DNA from: Massilia sp. CF038 | Lineage (GTDB): Bacteria > Pseudomonadota > Gammaproteobacteria > Burkholderiales > Burkholderiaceae_D | NCBI RefSeq assembly: GCF_900129765.1 | Contig: NZ_FQWU01000005.1 | Location: 1-64,000 of the forward strand | Direction: 5' to 3' | Length of the DNA: 64,000 nucleotides | In this document: positions 8,567 through 16,260 of the stretch, one piece after another | Position numbering within the stretch: position 1 is the first letter of the stretch | Layout: the number at the start of each line of letters is the position of its first letter | The notes under the pieces: model-generated | What the model was told of the DNA's origin: nothing | Databases searched by the model: none | The model's input: the letters and a program-made list of their open reading frames with translations, nothing else | Program-made: the position numbers and the translations under genes

Positions 8567-9324
8567 AGCGCCTCCAGCGTCAGGCCAGCCAGCTGGGTGC
8601 GGGGCGGCACGATGGCGTAGTCGCAGGCGGCCATGAAGCGCGCGTCGGAACGGCTGTCGCCCATGCCGAAGGTGAGAATGTCGCCGTGCTGTTCGCGCAG
8701 GCGCTCGATCACGTATTGCACCGCGTGCGCCTTGTTGAGCGCATTGGGCAGAATCGCCAGGTTGTTGCCGTTGCGATGAATGAAGTAGTCGTGTCCCCCA
8801 GCTGCGATCCACGGCGCGACTACCTCGGTTTCAATCGGCACCAGGCGCGCGGCGATCTTGTCGACGTCCTTGACCACCAGGTAGAAGGGCGTGTCGAAGT
8901 CTTCGATCAGGCGCGCACGGCCGGCAAAGCCGGTGCGCTCGGCCCAGGCATCGATCAATGCAGCCAGTTCACGCAAGCCGGGCAGGGCGGCTTGCATGGC
9001 GCCCTGCATATGCGCGTGCCAGTGCTGATCGAGCGCACCGCCCGGCTGCAGCACCACCCCGCCGTAGTCAAGCACGGCCCAGCTTTCGAAGGGCAGGTCG
9101 ACCCGGCCAAAGGCGTTCAGGTTGCGCGCCGTCGCGGGAATCATGGTCATGCCGTCCTGCGCAAAGGCGATGAATGCGCGCTGGCGCTCGGTGCTGTACG
9201 AGATCGGGCTGCCATCCTTGAGGAAGGCAGCCGGACGCAGGGCGTCGCTGTCGCCGCATTTTTCGCGCGACTGGAACAGGGTGTCGTCCAGGTCAGCGAA
9301 CAGGAATTTCTGATACTTCTTCAA
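8563..9324 (-). CDS. HAD-superfamily phosphatase of the ter operon
   Basis: Motif I is clear at the very N-terminus (LFADLDDTLF, with DxDDT), and motif IV is near the C-terminus (FGMGDSRSDARFM). A Lys-bearing middle region completes a 253-residue Cof-like HAD hydrolase. The family dephosphorylates sugar phosphates and nucleotides, which fits a late step after ribosyl transfer. It appears to start with TTG, 32 bases inside the preceding gene, because no ATG occurs before motif I. Its stop overlaps the ATG of the StiP-like gene by four bases. Expression therefore depends on translational coupling. Confidence 0.85.
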   Translation of the reverse strand: MKKYQKFLFADLDDTLFQSREKCGDSDALRPAAFLKDGSPISYSTERQRAFIAFAQDGMTMIPATARNLNAFGRVDLPFESWAVLDYGGVVLQPGGALDQHWHAHMQGAMQAALPGLRELAALIDAWAERTGFAGRARLIEDFDTPFYLVVKDVDKIAARLVPIETEVVAPWIAAGGHDYFIHRNGNNLAILPNALNKAHAVQYVIERLREQHGDILTFGMGDSRSDARFMAACDYAIVPPRTQLAGLTLEAL

Positions 9325-10462
9325 CTTCGGTCTCGCTTATAAAGTGGAACAGGCGTGCCTTGAACACGCCGGCCAGCTGGAACAGCGCCTCATTGGGCGC
9401 GGTCTCGTGGCAGATGAACACATGCTGGTACTGGTCAGGGGCGACGTTATACAGGAAATTGGTCACGCCTTCACCATAGTTGTCGTGGAACGCAAGCGCG
9501 GCCGACACGGCGCCCCATTTCAAGATGGGAGAGCGGGTGGTGGACTGCACCACCACATCGACGCCGCGCTGCTCCAGCGCTGCACCCAGCAGGAAGGCAG
9601 GGTGCATGAATTCGCCCGTGCCCAGCACCAGCACACGCTCGCCGCCGCGCACCTGGCCGGCCAGGCTGTCGGCCAGCGCGGCTGGCACGGTCAATGGGTC
9701 GTTCAGGCCGAAGCGGCCAAATGCGCCGCTGGCGCCGCGGTCGGCGCTGGCGTCGAAACGCTGGGCTGGCGCCCCTTCGGCAGCCAGTTCGCCAGGAATG
9801 AACTGATATTCGCCATTCAGGGCCGCGGCCATGCTGGTGGGCAGGCCAAAGCGCTCGCGCAGTGCGGCGGTGGCATCGTCCCCCATGAAGTTGGTGATGG
9901 CAGCCAGGTGCACCCGTTCGATCCCGGGATTGAGTTCGCGGCATGCATTGGCCAGATTCAGGAAGGTGTTGCCGGTGCTGGCTTCATCGTCGACCAGCAC
10001 CAGGGTGCGGGCCGAGAGCAGCAGGGCGCGCTGCTGCGGGTCGGGCGGCATGTGCAGGAACTGGCGCGGCGCATGGCTGTGCGCTTCGGCGAACTCGATG
10101 ATGGGCACTTCGCCCACGTGATAGCGGGTGGTGTGAATGAACAGGGCTTCGCGCCCGGGATGGGCGCGCAGCCAGGCTTCGAAGACGCCCTGGCCCAGGC
10201 CGATCGCCGTTTCGGCCATGGCGATGAATACCACGGGCCCCTCGATGGCTGGCACGCTGGCCGCCATCTGGTCATGGATGGTGCGCATGGTCGATGGCGT
10301 GACCGGCCAGTGCTTGCCCAGCACCTTGGACAGGAACAGAAAACCGCGCTTGTTGTTGGCGCGCGCGGCAAAGCCGACCAGTTCGTCGAGCGGGAAGGCG
10401 CTGTTGGTCACGCTCAGTTCCAGCGTGCCGGTGGGCAGGGTGATGGTGTGTTGTTCGATCAT
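9293..10462 (-). CDS. PRPP-dependent phosphoribosyltransferase with TRSP-type C-terminal domain (ter operon)
   Basis: The 389-residue product carries an unmistakable PRPP-binding loop, TLVLVDDEASTGNTFLN (about residues 155-171), in a type I phosphoribosyltransferase fold. Its C-terminal part (about 265-389: GERVLVLGTGEFMHPAFLLG ... HDNYGEGVTNFLYN) matches the TRSP domain that accompanies such enzymes in ter clusters. It would transfer a ribose-phosphate onto an unknown base or base-like acceptor. The ATG at 10462 has GGAG five bases upstream and overlaps the ATP-grasp stop (ATGA). A longer frame reaching to 10873 lies antisense-like within the ATP-grasp gene and is discarded. Confidence 0.87.
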   Translation of the reverse strand: MIEQHTITLPTGTLELSVTNSAFPLDELVGFAARANNKRGFLFLSKVLGKHWPVTPSTMRTIHDQMAASVPAIEGPVVFIAMAETAIGLGQGVFEAWLRAHPGREALFIHTTRYHVGEVPIIEFAEAHSHAPRQFLHMPPDPQQRALLLSARTLVLVDDEASTGNTFLNLANACRELNPGIERVHLAAITNFMGDDATAALRERFGLPTSMAAALNGEYQFIPGELAAEGAPAQRFDASADRGASGAFGRFGLNDPLTVPAALADSLAGQVRGGERVLVLGTGEFMHPAFLLGAALEQRGVDVVVQSTTRSPILKWGAVSAALAFHDNYGEGVTNFLYNVAPDQYQHVFICHETAPNEALFQLAGVFKARLFHFISETEVEEVSEIPVR

Positions 10463-11478
10463 GCCAGCTCCGTCGCTTCGCTCAGTTCGGCCACGCGGAT
10501 GCCGTTGCGCACAGGTGCCACATGGACCTGGTCGAAGCCGTCGGCAAATCCGGCCAGGGCAATGTAGGGCAGGTTGGGGCCCGCCACGCAGGCCATGCCG
10601 ATTCCACCCGACATGCGCGGATTGATTTCGAGCAGGCGCAGCTGGTCGCCCCCTTCGCGGAATTGCACGTTGAAGCAGCCGTTCAGGCCAAACTGCGCGG
10701 CCAGGCGGGTGCAGGCGTCCACGATATCGGCGCGCATGTCGATCAGCTGCCCGCGGCCGGCCTGCTGCGGCTTCTTGCGCGCCACTGCTGCCACCAGGCG
10801 GCCCTGGTCGCCGACGCAGTCGACGCTGTATTCGTGGCCGTCCAGGTACTCCATCAGCAGCATGGTGCGGCACTCGCCCAGCTCTTCCAGCCCGCGCCGC
10901 ATGTCGGCCAGACCAATGTGGTACTGGGCGCCGGCCATCAGCAGGGCGGCGCTGCTGCGTTCTTCATCAAGCACGGCAAAGCCCAGGCCAAATACCGACT
11001 GTGCCGGTTTGACGCACAGCTTGGGGTGGCGCTGGCGCAGTTCGGCATAGGCAGCATCGAACTGGGCCAGGTTTTCGAACATGCGCGTGTCGGCCAGCGG
11101 CGCCTGGGGCAGGTCCAGGCTGGCGTAGAAGCGGGCCTTGTCATGGATCAGTTCCAGCGCGGCAGGCTGGCCTGCGCTGAGCACACGCGTGCCTTGCGCT
11201 TCAAAGCGGGCATGGGCGCCAGCCAGGGCAGTTGATTCCTTGCCGGGAATGAAAATGTCGACCGCATGCTCACGGCAAAATGCCAGGCACCAGTCAATGT
11301 AGGCATCCGTGTCCAGGCCGGTGGGTTCGGGCAGGAACTGGTGCGCCACGCGGGCCGCCGCAGCGTGCGGATTGGCATTGCTGTAAATCAGATGGAAACG
11401 TCCAGCCTGATCCGCTTCACGGATCAGGCCGATGGCCGCATACACGGACGAGAACGTCCTGTTAAACCAGACACGCAT
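10459..11478 (-). CDS. ATP-grasp ligase of the ter operon
   Basis: The 339-residue product has the ATP-grasp layout. An N-terminal pre-ATP-grasp Rossmann region is followed by the lid and Lys region (KLCVKPAQSVFGLGF), an acidic strand (LLMEYLDGHEYSVD) and the metal-binding RLLEINPRMSGG near residue 285. Family members join a carboxylate to an amine or thiol with ATP. In this operon it probably activates a carboxylic acid on the small molecule made by the neighbouring transferase and lyase. The start ATG follows GAAGG at six bases. A 157-base gap with a 26-base inverted repeat (11551-11576) separates it from terD. Confidence 0.87.
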   Translation of the reverse strand: MRVWFNRTFSSVYAAIGLIREADQAGRFHLIYSNANPHAAAARVAHQFLPEPTGLDTDAYIDWCLAFCREHAVDIFIPGKESTALAGAHARFEAQGTRVLSAGQPAALELIHDKARFYASLDLPQAPLADTRMFENLAQFDAAYAELRQRHPKLCVKPAQSVFGLGFAVLDEERSSAALLMAGAQYHIGLADMRRGLEELGECRTMLLMEYLDGHEYSVDCVGDQGRLVAAVARKKPQQAGRGQLIDMRADIVDACTRLAAQFGLNGCFNVQFREGGDQLRLLEINPRMSGGIGMACVAGPNLPYIALAGFADGFDQVHVAPVRNGIRVAELSEATELA

Positions 11479-11550
11479 GAATTACCTTCAAAAACTGTTG
11501 GAACGCGGGGTGGGACGGACACGGGAATCGTGTCGTTTTGTCAATTCTAA

Positions 11551-11576
11551 CCGGAATGGCGCGTTTGCCATCCCGG
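11551..11576 (-). terminator. Inverted repeat between terD and the ATP-grasp gene
   Basis: On the minus strand a 10-bp stem (CCGGGATGGC pairing with GCCATTCCGG, one wobble) encloses a six-base loop. Only a weak T-rich stretch follows, so it is more likely a partial terminator or RNA-stability element setting the ratio of terD to the downstream enzymes than a full stop. A second small stem, GACACG/CGTGTC, lies at 11518-11534. Confidence 0.4.
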
Positions 11577-11635
11577 CTGTCGTGCAGGGTGCGCCGCCTG
11601 CGCTGGCCGGCACAGGCAGGTGTGCTGCGGATGAA

Positions 11636-12211
11636 TCAGGCGTTCACGCCGTAGGAGCGGGCCAGGGGACCGAGGCCGCCCTTGAAACCCTGGCCAATGG
11701 CCTTGAATTTCCACTCGGCGCCAGCGCGGTACAGTTCGCCAAAGATCATGGCCGTTTCGGTCGAGCCGTCTTCGGACAGATCGTAGCGCGCCAGCTCCTT
11801 GTTGCTGCTGTTGTCGACGCAGCGGATGTAGGCCTTGCTTACCATGCCAAAGTTCTGGCGGCGCGCATCGGCTTCGTGGATGGTGACGCTGAACGGAATG
11901 CGGTCGATGTCGGCTGGTACGCGCGACAGGTCGACAATGATTTTTTCGTCATCGCCATCGCCCTGGCCCGAGGTATTGTCGCCCTGGTGCACAACCGAGC
12001 CGTCCACTGACTTCAGGTTGTTGTAGAAGATGAAGTCGGAATCGCTACGGACCTTGCCGTCGGCCTTGACCATGAAGGCGCTGCCGTCCAGGTCGAAGGC
12101 GGCGCCGTCGGTGGCGCGCGGGTCCCAGCCCAGGCCGATCAAGACCTGGGTCAGCCCTGGCGCTTCCTTGCTGAGGTTGACGTTGCCGCCTTTTTGCAAA
12201 CTGATTGCCAT
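11636..12211 (-). CDS. terD: TerD-family Ca-binding stress protein
   Basis: The 191-residue product is full length for TerD. It starts [10 protein letters not shown], has the acidic Ca2+-binding segments [16 protein letters not shown] and [13 protein letters not shown], and ends with the family signature [19 protein letters not shown]. TerD proteins are cytoplasmic and linked to tellurite, phage and oxidative stress resistance. The start has an ideal AAGGAG six bases upstream. It is the first gene of the seven-gene minus-strand operon and probably the most highly expressed. TerE or TerZ are close paralogues and cannot be excluded by name. Confidence 0.92.
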   Translation of the reverse strand: MAISLQKGGNVNLSKEAPGLTQVLIGLGWDPRATDGAAFDLDGSAFMVKADGKVRSDSDFIFYNNLKSVDGSVVHQGDNTSGQGDGDDEKIIVDLSRVPADIDRIPFSVTIHEADARRQNFGMVSKAYIRCVDNSSNKELARYDLSEDGSTETAMIFGELYRAGAEWKFKAIGQGFKGGLGPLARSYGVNA

Positions 12212-12240
12212 CGAATACTCCTTGTCTGGTTAGAAAATGA

Positions 12241-12260
12241 CCCGCGCGACGCGGCGCGGG
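12241..12260. promoter_or_regulatory. Perfect GC hairpin in the terD 5' leader
   Basis: CCCGCGC (12241-12247) pairs with GCGCGGG (12254-12260) around a six-base loop, 30 bases upstream of the terD start and inside the 190-base divergent region with the gene at 12402. It could be an mRNA leader hairpin or a dyad operator. No convincing pair of -35/-10 boxes was found for terD. Confidence 0.35.
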
Positions 12261-12401
12261 CTCGCACACCCTAAATGGGCACGCTACGTAATCAATCAAG
12301 CAATCTATTTTAGCCCGGGTACAACGGAAAACCGGTAGTTGCTAGGCAGAAATTGAGATTGCACTGTACACTGGAGGTCTTCCCCTCGCTTTGCCGCCAC
12401 C

Positions 12402-12899
12402 ATGACGACCGATCTCGACAGCCGCCGTTCCATCCGCACCATTTCGCGCGCCGATTTCGCCGGTTTCCCGGTGTGGGAGTGGGCGCTGAACGAAGAAGCG
12501 ACCCTGGGCCAGAATGAATCGTTCGTGCGCCCGACCGCCCTGGCCGCGATCGCACTCGAACAGCCATGCCAGCTGGTGGTCGCTGCCACCTTCACGCTCA
12601 GCAATGGCGCCTGTCTGCCGGGCTGCGTCGAGCTCGACATCCGGGCCCGCAAAGTGCGCGCCGTGCCCATGTTCCTCCTGCTGCAAGACCGCCACCTGGA
12701 ATTGGGCGACGAGCAGACCTTGAGTACGCTGGCCCACTTCACCAAGGTGGCCGACGTGCGCCCGGTGGCCTGGGAACTGGCGGTGCCTGTTGCCGGCCAG
12801 AGCGGTCCGCTGCGCGGCAGCATCCGCCGCAGCCTGCGCAGCCGGATTGCCAGCCTGTGGCGGCGCTCGCCTTCGCAGGTCGCCTCGATCCTGGGTTGA
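12402..12899 (+). CDS. Hypothetical protein divergent from terD
   Basis: I do not recognise this 165-residue protein. It has no signal peptide or membrane helix. The body (about residues 18-135) has a mixed strand pattern (QLVVAATFTLSNG, ELDIRARKVRAVPMFLLLQD), and the C-terminus is Arg/Ser-rich (RGSIRRSLRSR). Two cysteines occur in LPGCVEL and QPCQL. There is no ribosome binding site just before the ATG; the only GGAGG lies 24 bases upstream. Codon composition fits the neighbours. Its position head to head with terD suggests a link to the ter operon, but no function is assigned. Confidence 0.65.
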   Translation: MTTDLDSRRSIRTISRADFAGFPVWEWALNEEATLGQNESFVRPTALAAIALEQPCQLVVAATFTLSNGACLPGCVELDIRARKVRAVPMFLLLQDRHLELGDEQTLSTLAHFTKVADVRPVAWELAVPVAGQSGPLRGSIRRSLRSRIASLWRRSPSQVASILG

Positions 12900-12942
12900 G
12901 CCGCCTCACCCGGCCGCCTTGCTCAACTTGCGAAAAGTTTAA

Positions 12943-12958
12943 GGGCACAGCTTTAGCC
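12943..12958 (+). promoter_or_regulatory. Candidate sigma-54 promoter upstream of the PEP-CTERM pair
   Basis: GGGCAC at the -24 position and TAGC at -12 keep the invariant GG-N10-GC spacing of RpoN promoters (GG at 12944-12945, GC at 12956-12957). The leader to the first PEP-CTERM gene would be about 200 bases. RpoN with PrsK/PrsR is known to control PEP-CTERM genes in related bacteria, so the match is worth testing, but the -12 half is imperfect. Confidence 0.35.
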
Positions 12959-13167
12959 TGTCACCGGTAAAGTCTTGTTGCTTTCACCGCGCAATATATC
13001 GCTCCGGAAAGTTAAGTGGTCATCTTGCACTTTCGGTAAACTTTACATTTGTTCATCCCAGCGAGAGTATGGTTGCGCGCTTGCCCAGTAACGGCGGGCG
13101 CTCTGCATAGCGGCATGAATTGTGCTTTGTGCAACGTCACATCAATTTGATGCTCACTGGAGAAATC

Positions 13168-13740
13168 ATGACCCGCCTTAAACTTTTGCTCGCAACTCTG
13201 TGCATGACCGTTTCAAGCCTGGCCTCGGCCGGCGTTGTCTACACCTGGCAGGCAAGCAGCCTCTCGACCGAGATCTACAATATGAGCGGCTACATCGAGC
13301 TGGCCGACTCGGCCGCAGGCCATATTAACTACAACGCGGTCAATTGCGCCGACTGGCCTTGCGACTTGTCCGATCCAGGCAGCCCCATCCTGAAATTCGT
13401 GATGAAGATCAATCAGCCACAGGGATCGCTGGATATCGATTTGCTGGCGGGGACCGGCTACAACTTCAACACCCCATCGTTTGACGCCAGCTTCGACATT
13501 CTGGGTGACCGTCTGAGCAACTTCAGCCTGTATATCAACACCATCCAATCGTCCCTGCGCATCGACGGCGACTATGTTGCCCTGTTCAGCAGCGACACTG
13601 ACAATTGTCTGTTTGGCTGTTCCGGCGCTACCGGCGAGTTCGTGCGCGCTGCCCAGGTGCCGGAACCCGGTTCGCTGGCACTGCTGGCGCTGGCCGGTTT
13701 CGGCCTGGCCTTTGGCCGCAAGCGCGCTGCCTCCGTCTAA
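13168..13740 (+). CDS. PEP-CTERM exported protein 1
   Basis: The 190-residue product has a Sec signal peptide (residues 1-21, cleaved near LASAG) and a canonical PEP-CTERM tail: VPEP at about residue 164, a hydrophobic helix, then GRKRAA. Such tails are recognised by an exosortase (EpsH/XrtA type) that anchors the protein at the cell surface in exopolysaccharide-producing bacteria. The mature part has two cysteine pairs (NCADWPC and NCLFGC), probably disulphides. The ATG at 13168 follows GGAG at five bases; the frame upstream is discarded. A near paralogue follows directly. No exosortase gene is in the window. Confidence 0.92.
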   Translation: MTRLKLLLATLCMTVSSLASAGVVYTWQASSLSTEIYNMSGYIELADSAAGHINYNAVNCADWPCDLSDPGSPILKFVMKINQPQGSLDIDLLAGTGYNFNTPSFDASFDILGDRLSNFSLYINTIQSSLRIDGDYVALFSSDTDNCLFGCSGATGEFVRAAQVPEPGSLALLALAGFGLAFGRKRAASV

Positions 13741-13756
13741 GGCAGGATAAGCTGAG

Positions 13757-13798
13757 AGCGCTGGTGGGGCAGTTTGCCCCGCCAGCGCTTTTTTCTTT
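13757..13798 (+). terminator. Strong terminator between the two PEP-CTERM genes
   Basis: A 14-bp stem (13757-13770 with 13776-13789, one G-T pair) and a five-base loop are followed by TTTTTTCTTTT. The second gene's ribosome binding site lies directly after the T-tract. Most transcripts should stop here, so the downstream paralogue would be expressed at a lower, read-through level or conditionally. Confidence 0.88.
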
Positions 13799-13811
13799 TC
13801 CAGGAGACATG

Positions 13812-14393
13812 ATGAAACCCCTAAAATTGCTGTTTGCACTTGCCTGTCTGAGCTTGTCGTCGCTGGCCTCGGCCGGCGTCCTCTACCAGTGGAACGTGGC
13901 CAGCGTGTCGACCGAGATCCGCAACGTGACCGGTTTCATTGAATTGCGCGATGGGGCCGCTGGCCATATTGATTATTCATTGCCGCCGTGCAACAGCACC
14001 CCCTGCGACCATGCCGATCCGCTCAGCCCGATTCTACGGATCGGCATGATGTTCAACGACCTGTGGGACGGCGCCATCGATATCGATGTGCTGGCCGGTA
14101 CCGGCTTTGTGCTCGACGATCCCAAGTTTGACCTGGCGTTCACCATCGATGGCAACCGCCTGACCCATCTGAACCTGATGATCAACACGCTGTTTTCGAC
14201 CCTGCGCATTGATGAGGGCAATATCGTGTTTTACGCCAGCGACAGCGACAATTGCTATCTGGGCTGCAGCGGCAGTTCGGGCCAGTTTGCGCGCCCGGCG
14301 GTGGTGCCCGAGCCCGCTTCCATGGCCTTGCTGGCGCTGGCTGGGATGGCGCTGGCATGTGTCCGCAGGCGCCCGGCGGCTCGATCGAAGTAA
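13812..14393 (+). CDS. PEP-CTERM exported protein 2 (tandem paralogue)
   Basis: The 193-residue product has the same build as its neighbour: signal peptide ending LASAG, the shared segments VSTEI, GFIEL, AAGHI, IDVLAGTG, INT and DSDNC, two Cys pairs (CNSTPC, NCYLGC), and the tail VPEPASMALLALAG then CVRRRP. It is clearly a tandem duplicate diverged by about half of its residues. Of two adjacent ATG codons, the second (13812) is better placed, five bases after AGGAG. It would be an exosortase substrate at the cell surface; its specific role is not known. Confidence 0.9.
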   Translation: MKPLKLLFALACLSLSSLASAGVLYQWNVASVSTEIRNVTGFIELRDGAAGHIDYSLPPCNSTPCDHADPLSPILRIGMMFNDLWDGAIDIDVLAGTGFVLDDPKFDLAFTIDGNRLTHLNLMINTLFSTLRIDEGNIVFYASDSDNCYLGCSGSSGQFARPAVVPEPASMALLALAGMALACVRRRPAARSK

Positions 14394-14541
14394 GTACTCG
14401 CTTTCGGCTTGGGTGGCATGGCAGGCGCCATCCGGCCTGACTATGCAGCCAGTTGGCAAGGGGCCGGGCAGCTGCTGTCTGCCCGGCTGTGCGATTGCCG
14501 CAACGGGCGCCGTTTACCTCGACATACCCCCAACTAAGTTG

Positions 14542-14570
14542 TTGCGTCAAGCCCTTTTGCGGGTTATACT
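14542..14570 (+). promoter_or_regulatory. Sigma-70 promoter for rplC
   Basis: TTGCGT (14542-14547) and TATACT (14565-14570) are 17 bases apart, giving a strong housekeeping promoter about 100 bases before the rplC start. It replaces the usual transcription from upstream of rpsJ. A GC hairpin without T-tract (14462-14488) lies upstream and may end transcription of the PEP-CTERM genes. The rest of 14394-14666 shows no gene. Confidence 0.82.
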
Positions 14571-14666
14571 AGCCGGCTTCGGTATGGATTCGTCTTTTTT
14601 GAATCTGTCCTTTACTTGGTAGTTAAACATCAGCCCCGCCCAATCGCAGGTGGGAATGGAGAAAAA

Positions 14667-15323
14667 ATGAGCCTGGGCCTTCTCGGTCGCAAGGTTGGTA
14701 TGATGCGCATCTTCACGGATGACGGGGATTCGATCCCAGTTACCGTGCTTGACGTGTCGAACAACCGTGTTGCGCAAATCAAAACTCCTGAAACAGACGG
14801 TTATACCGCTGTTCAGGTCGCTTTCGGTCAACGTCGCGCTTCCCGCGTGAACAAGGCTGTAGCGGGTCATCACGCCAAAGCTGGCGTGGAAGCCGGCACC
14901 ATGCTGCGCGAATTCCGCGTCGATGCTGCCAAAGCCTCCGAACTGAAAGCTGGCGACGTTGTCGCTGCCTCGCTGTTCGAAGTCGGTCAAAAGATCGACG
15001 TACAAGGCGTCACGATCGGTAAGGGTTACGCTGGCGTCATCAAGCGTTACCACTTCGCTTCCGGTCGTCAGACCCACGGTAACTCGCGTTCGCACAATGT
15101 GCCGGGCTCGATTGGTATGGCGCAGGATCCAGGTCGCGTGTTCCCTGGTAAGCGCATGACCGGTCACCTGGGTGACGTTACCCGTACCGTACAGAATCTC
15201 GAAATCGCCCGTATCGATGCCGACCGTCAGCTGCTGCTGGTCAAAGGCGCCGTACCTGGTGCGAAAAATGGTCAGGTCGTTGTTTCGCCTGCGATCAAAG
15301 CCAAAGCACAGAAAGGAGCTTAA
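14667..15323 (+). CDS. rplC: 50S ribosomal protein L3
   Basis: The 218-residue product starts [12 protein letters not shown] and has the L3 signatures [10 protein letters not shown] and [18 protein letters not shown], where the conserved Gln is the methylation site in enterobacteria. L3 is an early 50S assembly protein reaching towards the peptidyl transferase centre. The ATG at 14667 follows TGGAG; the longer upstream frame is not conserved. It is the first gene of an operon running to rpsQ, driven by its own promoter. Confidence 0.98.
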   Translation: MSLGLLGRKVGMMRIFTDDGDSIPVTVLDVSNNRVAQIKTPETDGYTAVQVAFGQRRASRVNKAVAGHHAKAGVEAGTMLREFRVDAAKASELKAGDVVAASLFEVGQKIDVQGVTIGKGYAGVIKRYHFASGRQTHGNSRSHNVPGSIGMAQDPGRVFPGKRMTGHLGDVTRTVQNLEIARIDADRQLLLVKGAVPGAKNGQVVVSPAIKAKAQKGA

Positions 15324-15325
15324 TT

Positions 15326-15946
15326 ATGGAACTCAAGCTTCTCAATGAGCAAGGTCAAGCAGGTTCGAACGTTGCTGCTGCCGATACCGTATTCGGCCGT
15401 GACTACAACGAAGCCCTGATTCATCAGATCGTCGTCGCCTACGCTGCCAACGCACGTAGCGGCAACCGCAAGCAGAAAGATCGTGAAGAAGTTCACCACA
15501 CGACCAAGAAGCCATGGCGTCAAAAAGGTACGGGCCGCGCTCGTGCTGGTATGTCGTCCTCGCCACTGTGGCGCGGCGGTGGTCGCATCTTCCCGAACTC
15601 GCCTGACGAGAACTTCACCCACAAAGTGAACAAGAAGATGTATCGCGCAGGTATCTGCTCGATCCTGTCCCAGCTGGCACGCGAAGAGCGCCTGGTGGTT
15701 GTTGAAGGTCTGTCGATCGACGCGCCAAAAACCAAGCTGCTGTCGCAAAAGCTGCAGGGCATGGGCCTGGAATCGGTCATGATCATCACCGACAACCTGG
15801 AAGAAAACCTGTTGCTGGCATCGCGCAATCTGCCGAACGTGCTCGTCGTTGAGCCACGTCACGCTGACCCGATGTCGCTGGTGTTCTACAAAAAAATCGT
15901 GGTCACCAAAGCAGCACTGGCCATGATCGAGGAGATGTTCGCATGA
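15326..15946 (+). CDS. rplD: 50S ribosomal protein L4
   Basis: The 206-residue product has the L4 core: [23 protein letters not shown] at the loop that enters the 50S exit tunnel, then GTGRARAG. In E. coli, L4 represses the S10 operon by binding the leader before rpsJ. That leader is no longer joined to rplC here, so the same control cannot act in the same way. The gene starts two bases after rplC, its AAAGGAG site lying inside the end of rplC, and overlaps rplW by four bases. Confidence 0.97.
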   Translation: MELKLLNEQGQAGSNVAAADTVFGRDYNEALIHQIVVAYAANARSGNRKQKDREEVHHTTKKPWRQKGTGRARAGMSSSPLWRGGGRIFPNSPDENFTHKVNKKMYRAGICSILSQLAREERLVVVEGLSIDAPKTKLLSQKLQGMGLESVMIITDNLEENLLLASRNLPNVLVVEPRHADPMSLVFYKKIVVTKAALAMIEEMFA

Positions 15947-16260
15947 GCGGCGTAATCAAATTCAGCGAAGAGCGCCTGATGAAGGTGCTCCAGGCGCCGG
16001 TCATTTCCGAGAAGGCCACCATGGTCGCGGAAAAGAACGAGCAGATCGTGTTCCGCGTATTGCCGGATGCGACCAAGCCTGAAATCAAGGCAGCCGTTGA
16101 ACTGTTGTTCAAGGTTGAAGTCCTGTCGGTGCAGACAGTCAATCGCGAAGGTAAGCAAAAGCGTTCGGGCCGTTTCAATGGCCGTCGCAACCATACCAAG
16201 CGTGCTTTCGTGTGCCTGAAGCCTGGCCAGGAAATCAATTTTGTCGAGGAGGCTAAATAA
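15943..16260 (+). CDS. rplW: 50S ribosomal protein L23
   Basis: The 105-residue product has the L23 features [17 protein letters not shown] at the N-terminus and [16 protein letters not shown] in the extended loop. L23 lines the exit of the peptide tunnel and is the docking site for trigger factor and SRP. It overlaps rplD by ATGA and rplB by one base (TAATG). It is slightly longer than the E. coli protein at the N-terminus; an internal Met at residue 13 is less likely to be the start. Confidence 0.96.
   Translation: MSGVIKFSEERLMKVLQAPVISEKATMVAEKNEQIVFRVLPDATKPEIKAAVELLFKVEVLSVQTVNREGKQKRSGRFNGRRNHTKRAFVCLKPGQEINFVEEAK

Noticed and set aside
9293-10873. Long N-terminal extension of the phosphoribosyltransferase frame
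   Set aside because: The extra 137 residues overlap the ATP-grasp gene completely and are Arg/Pro-rich. The ATG at 10462 has a good ribosome binding site and stop-start overlap.
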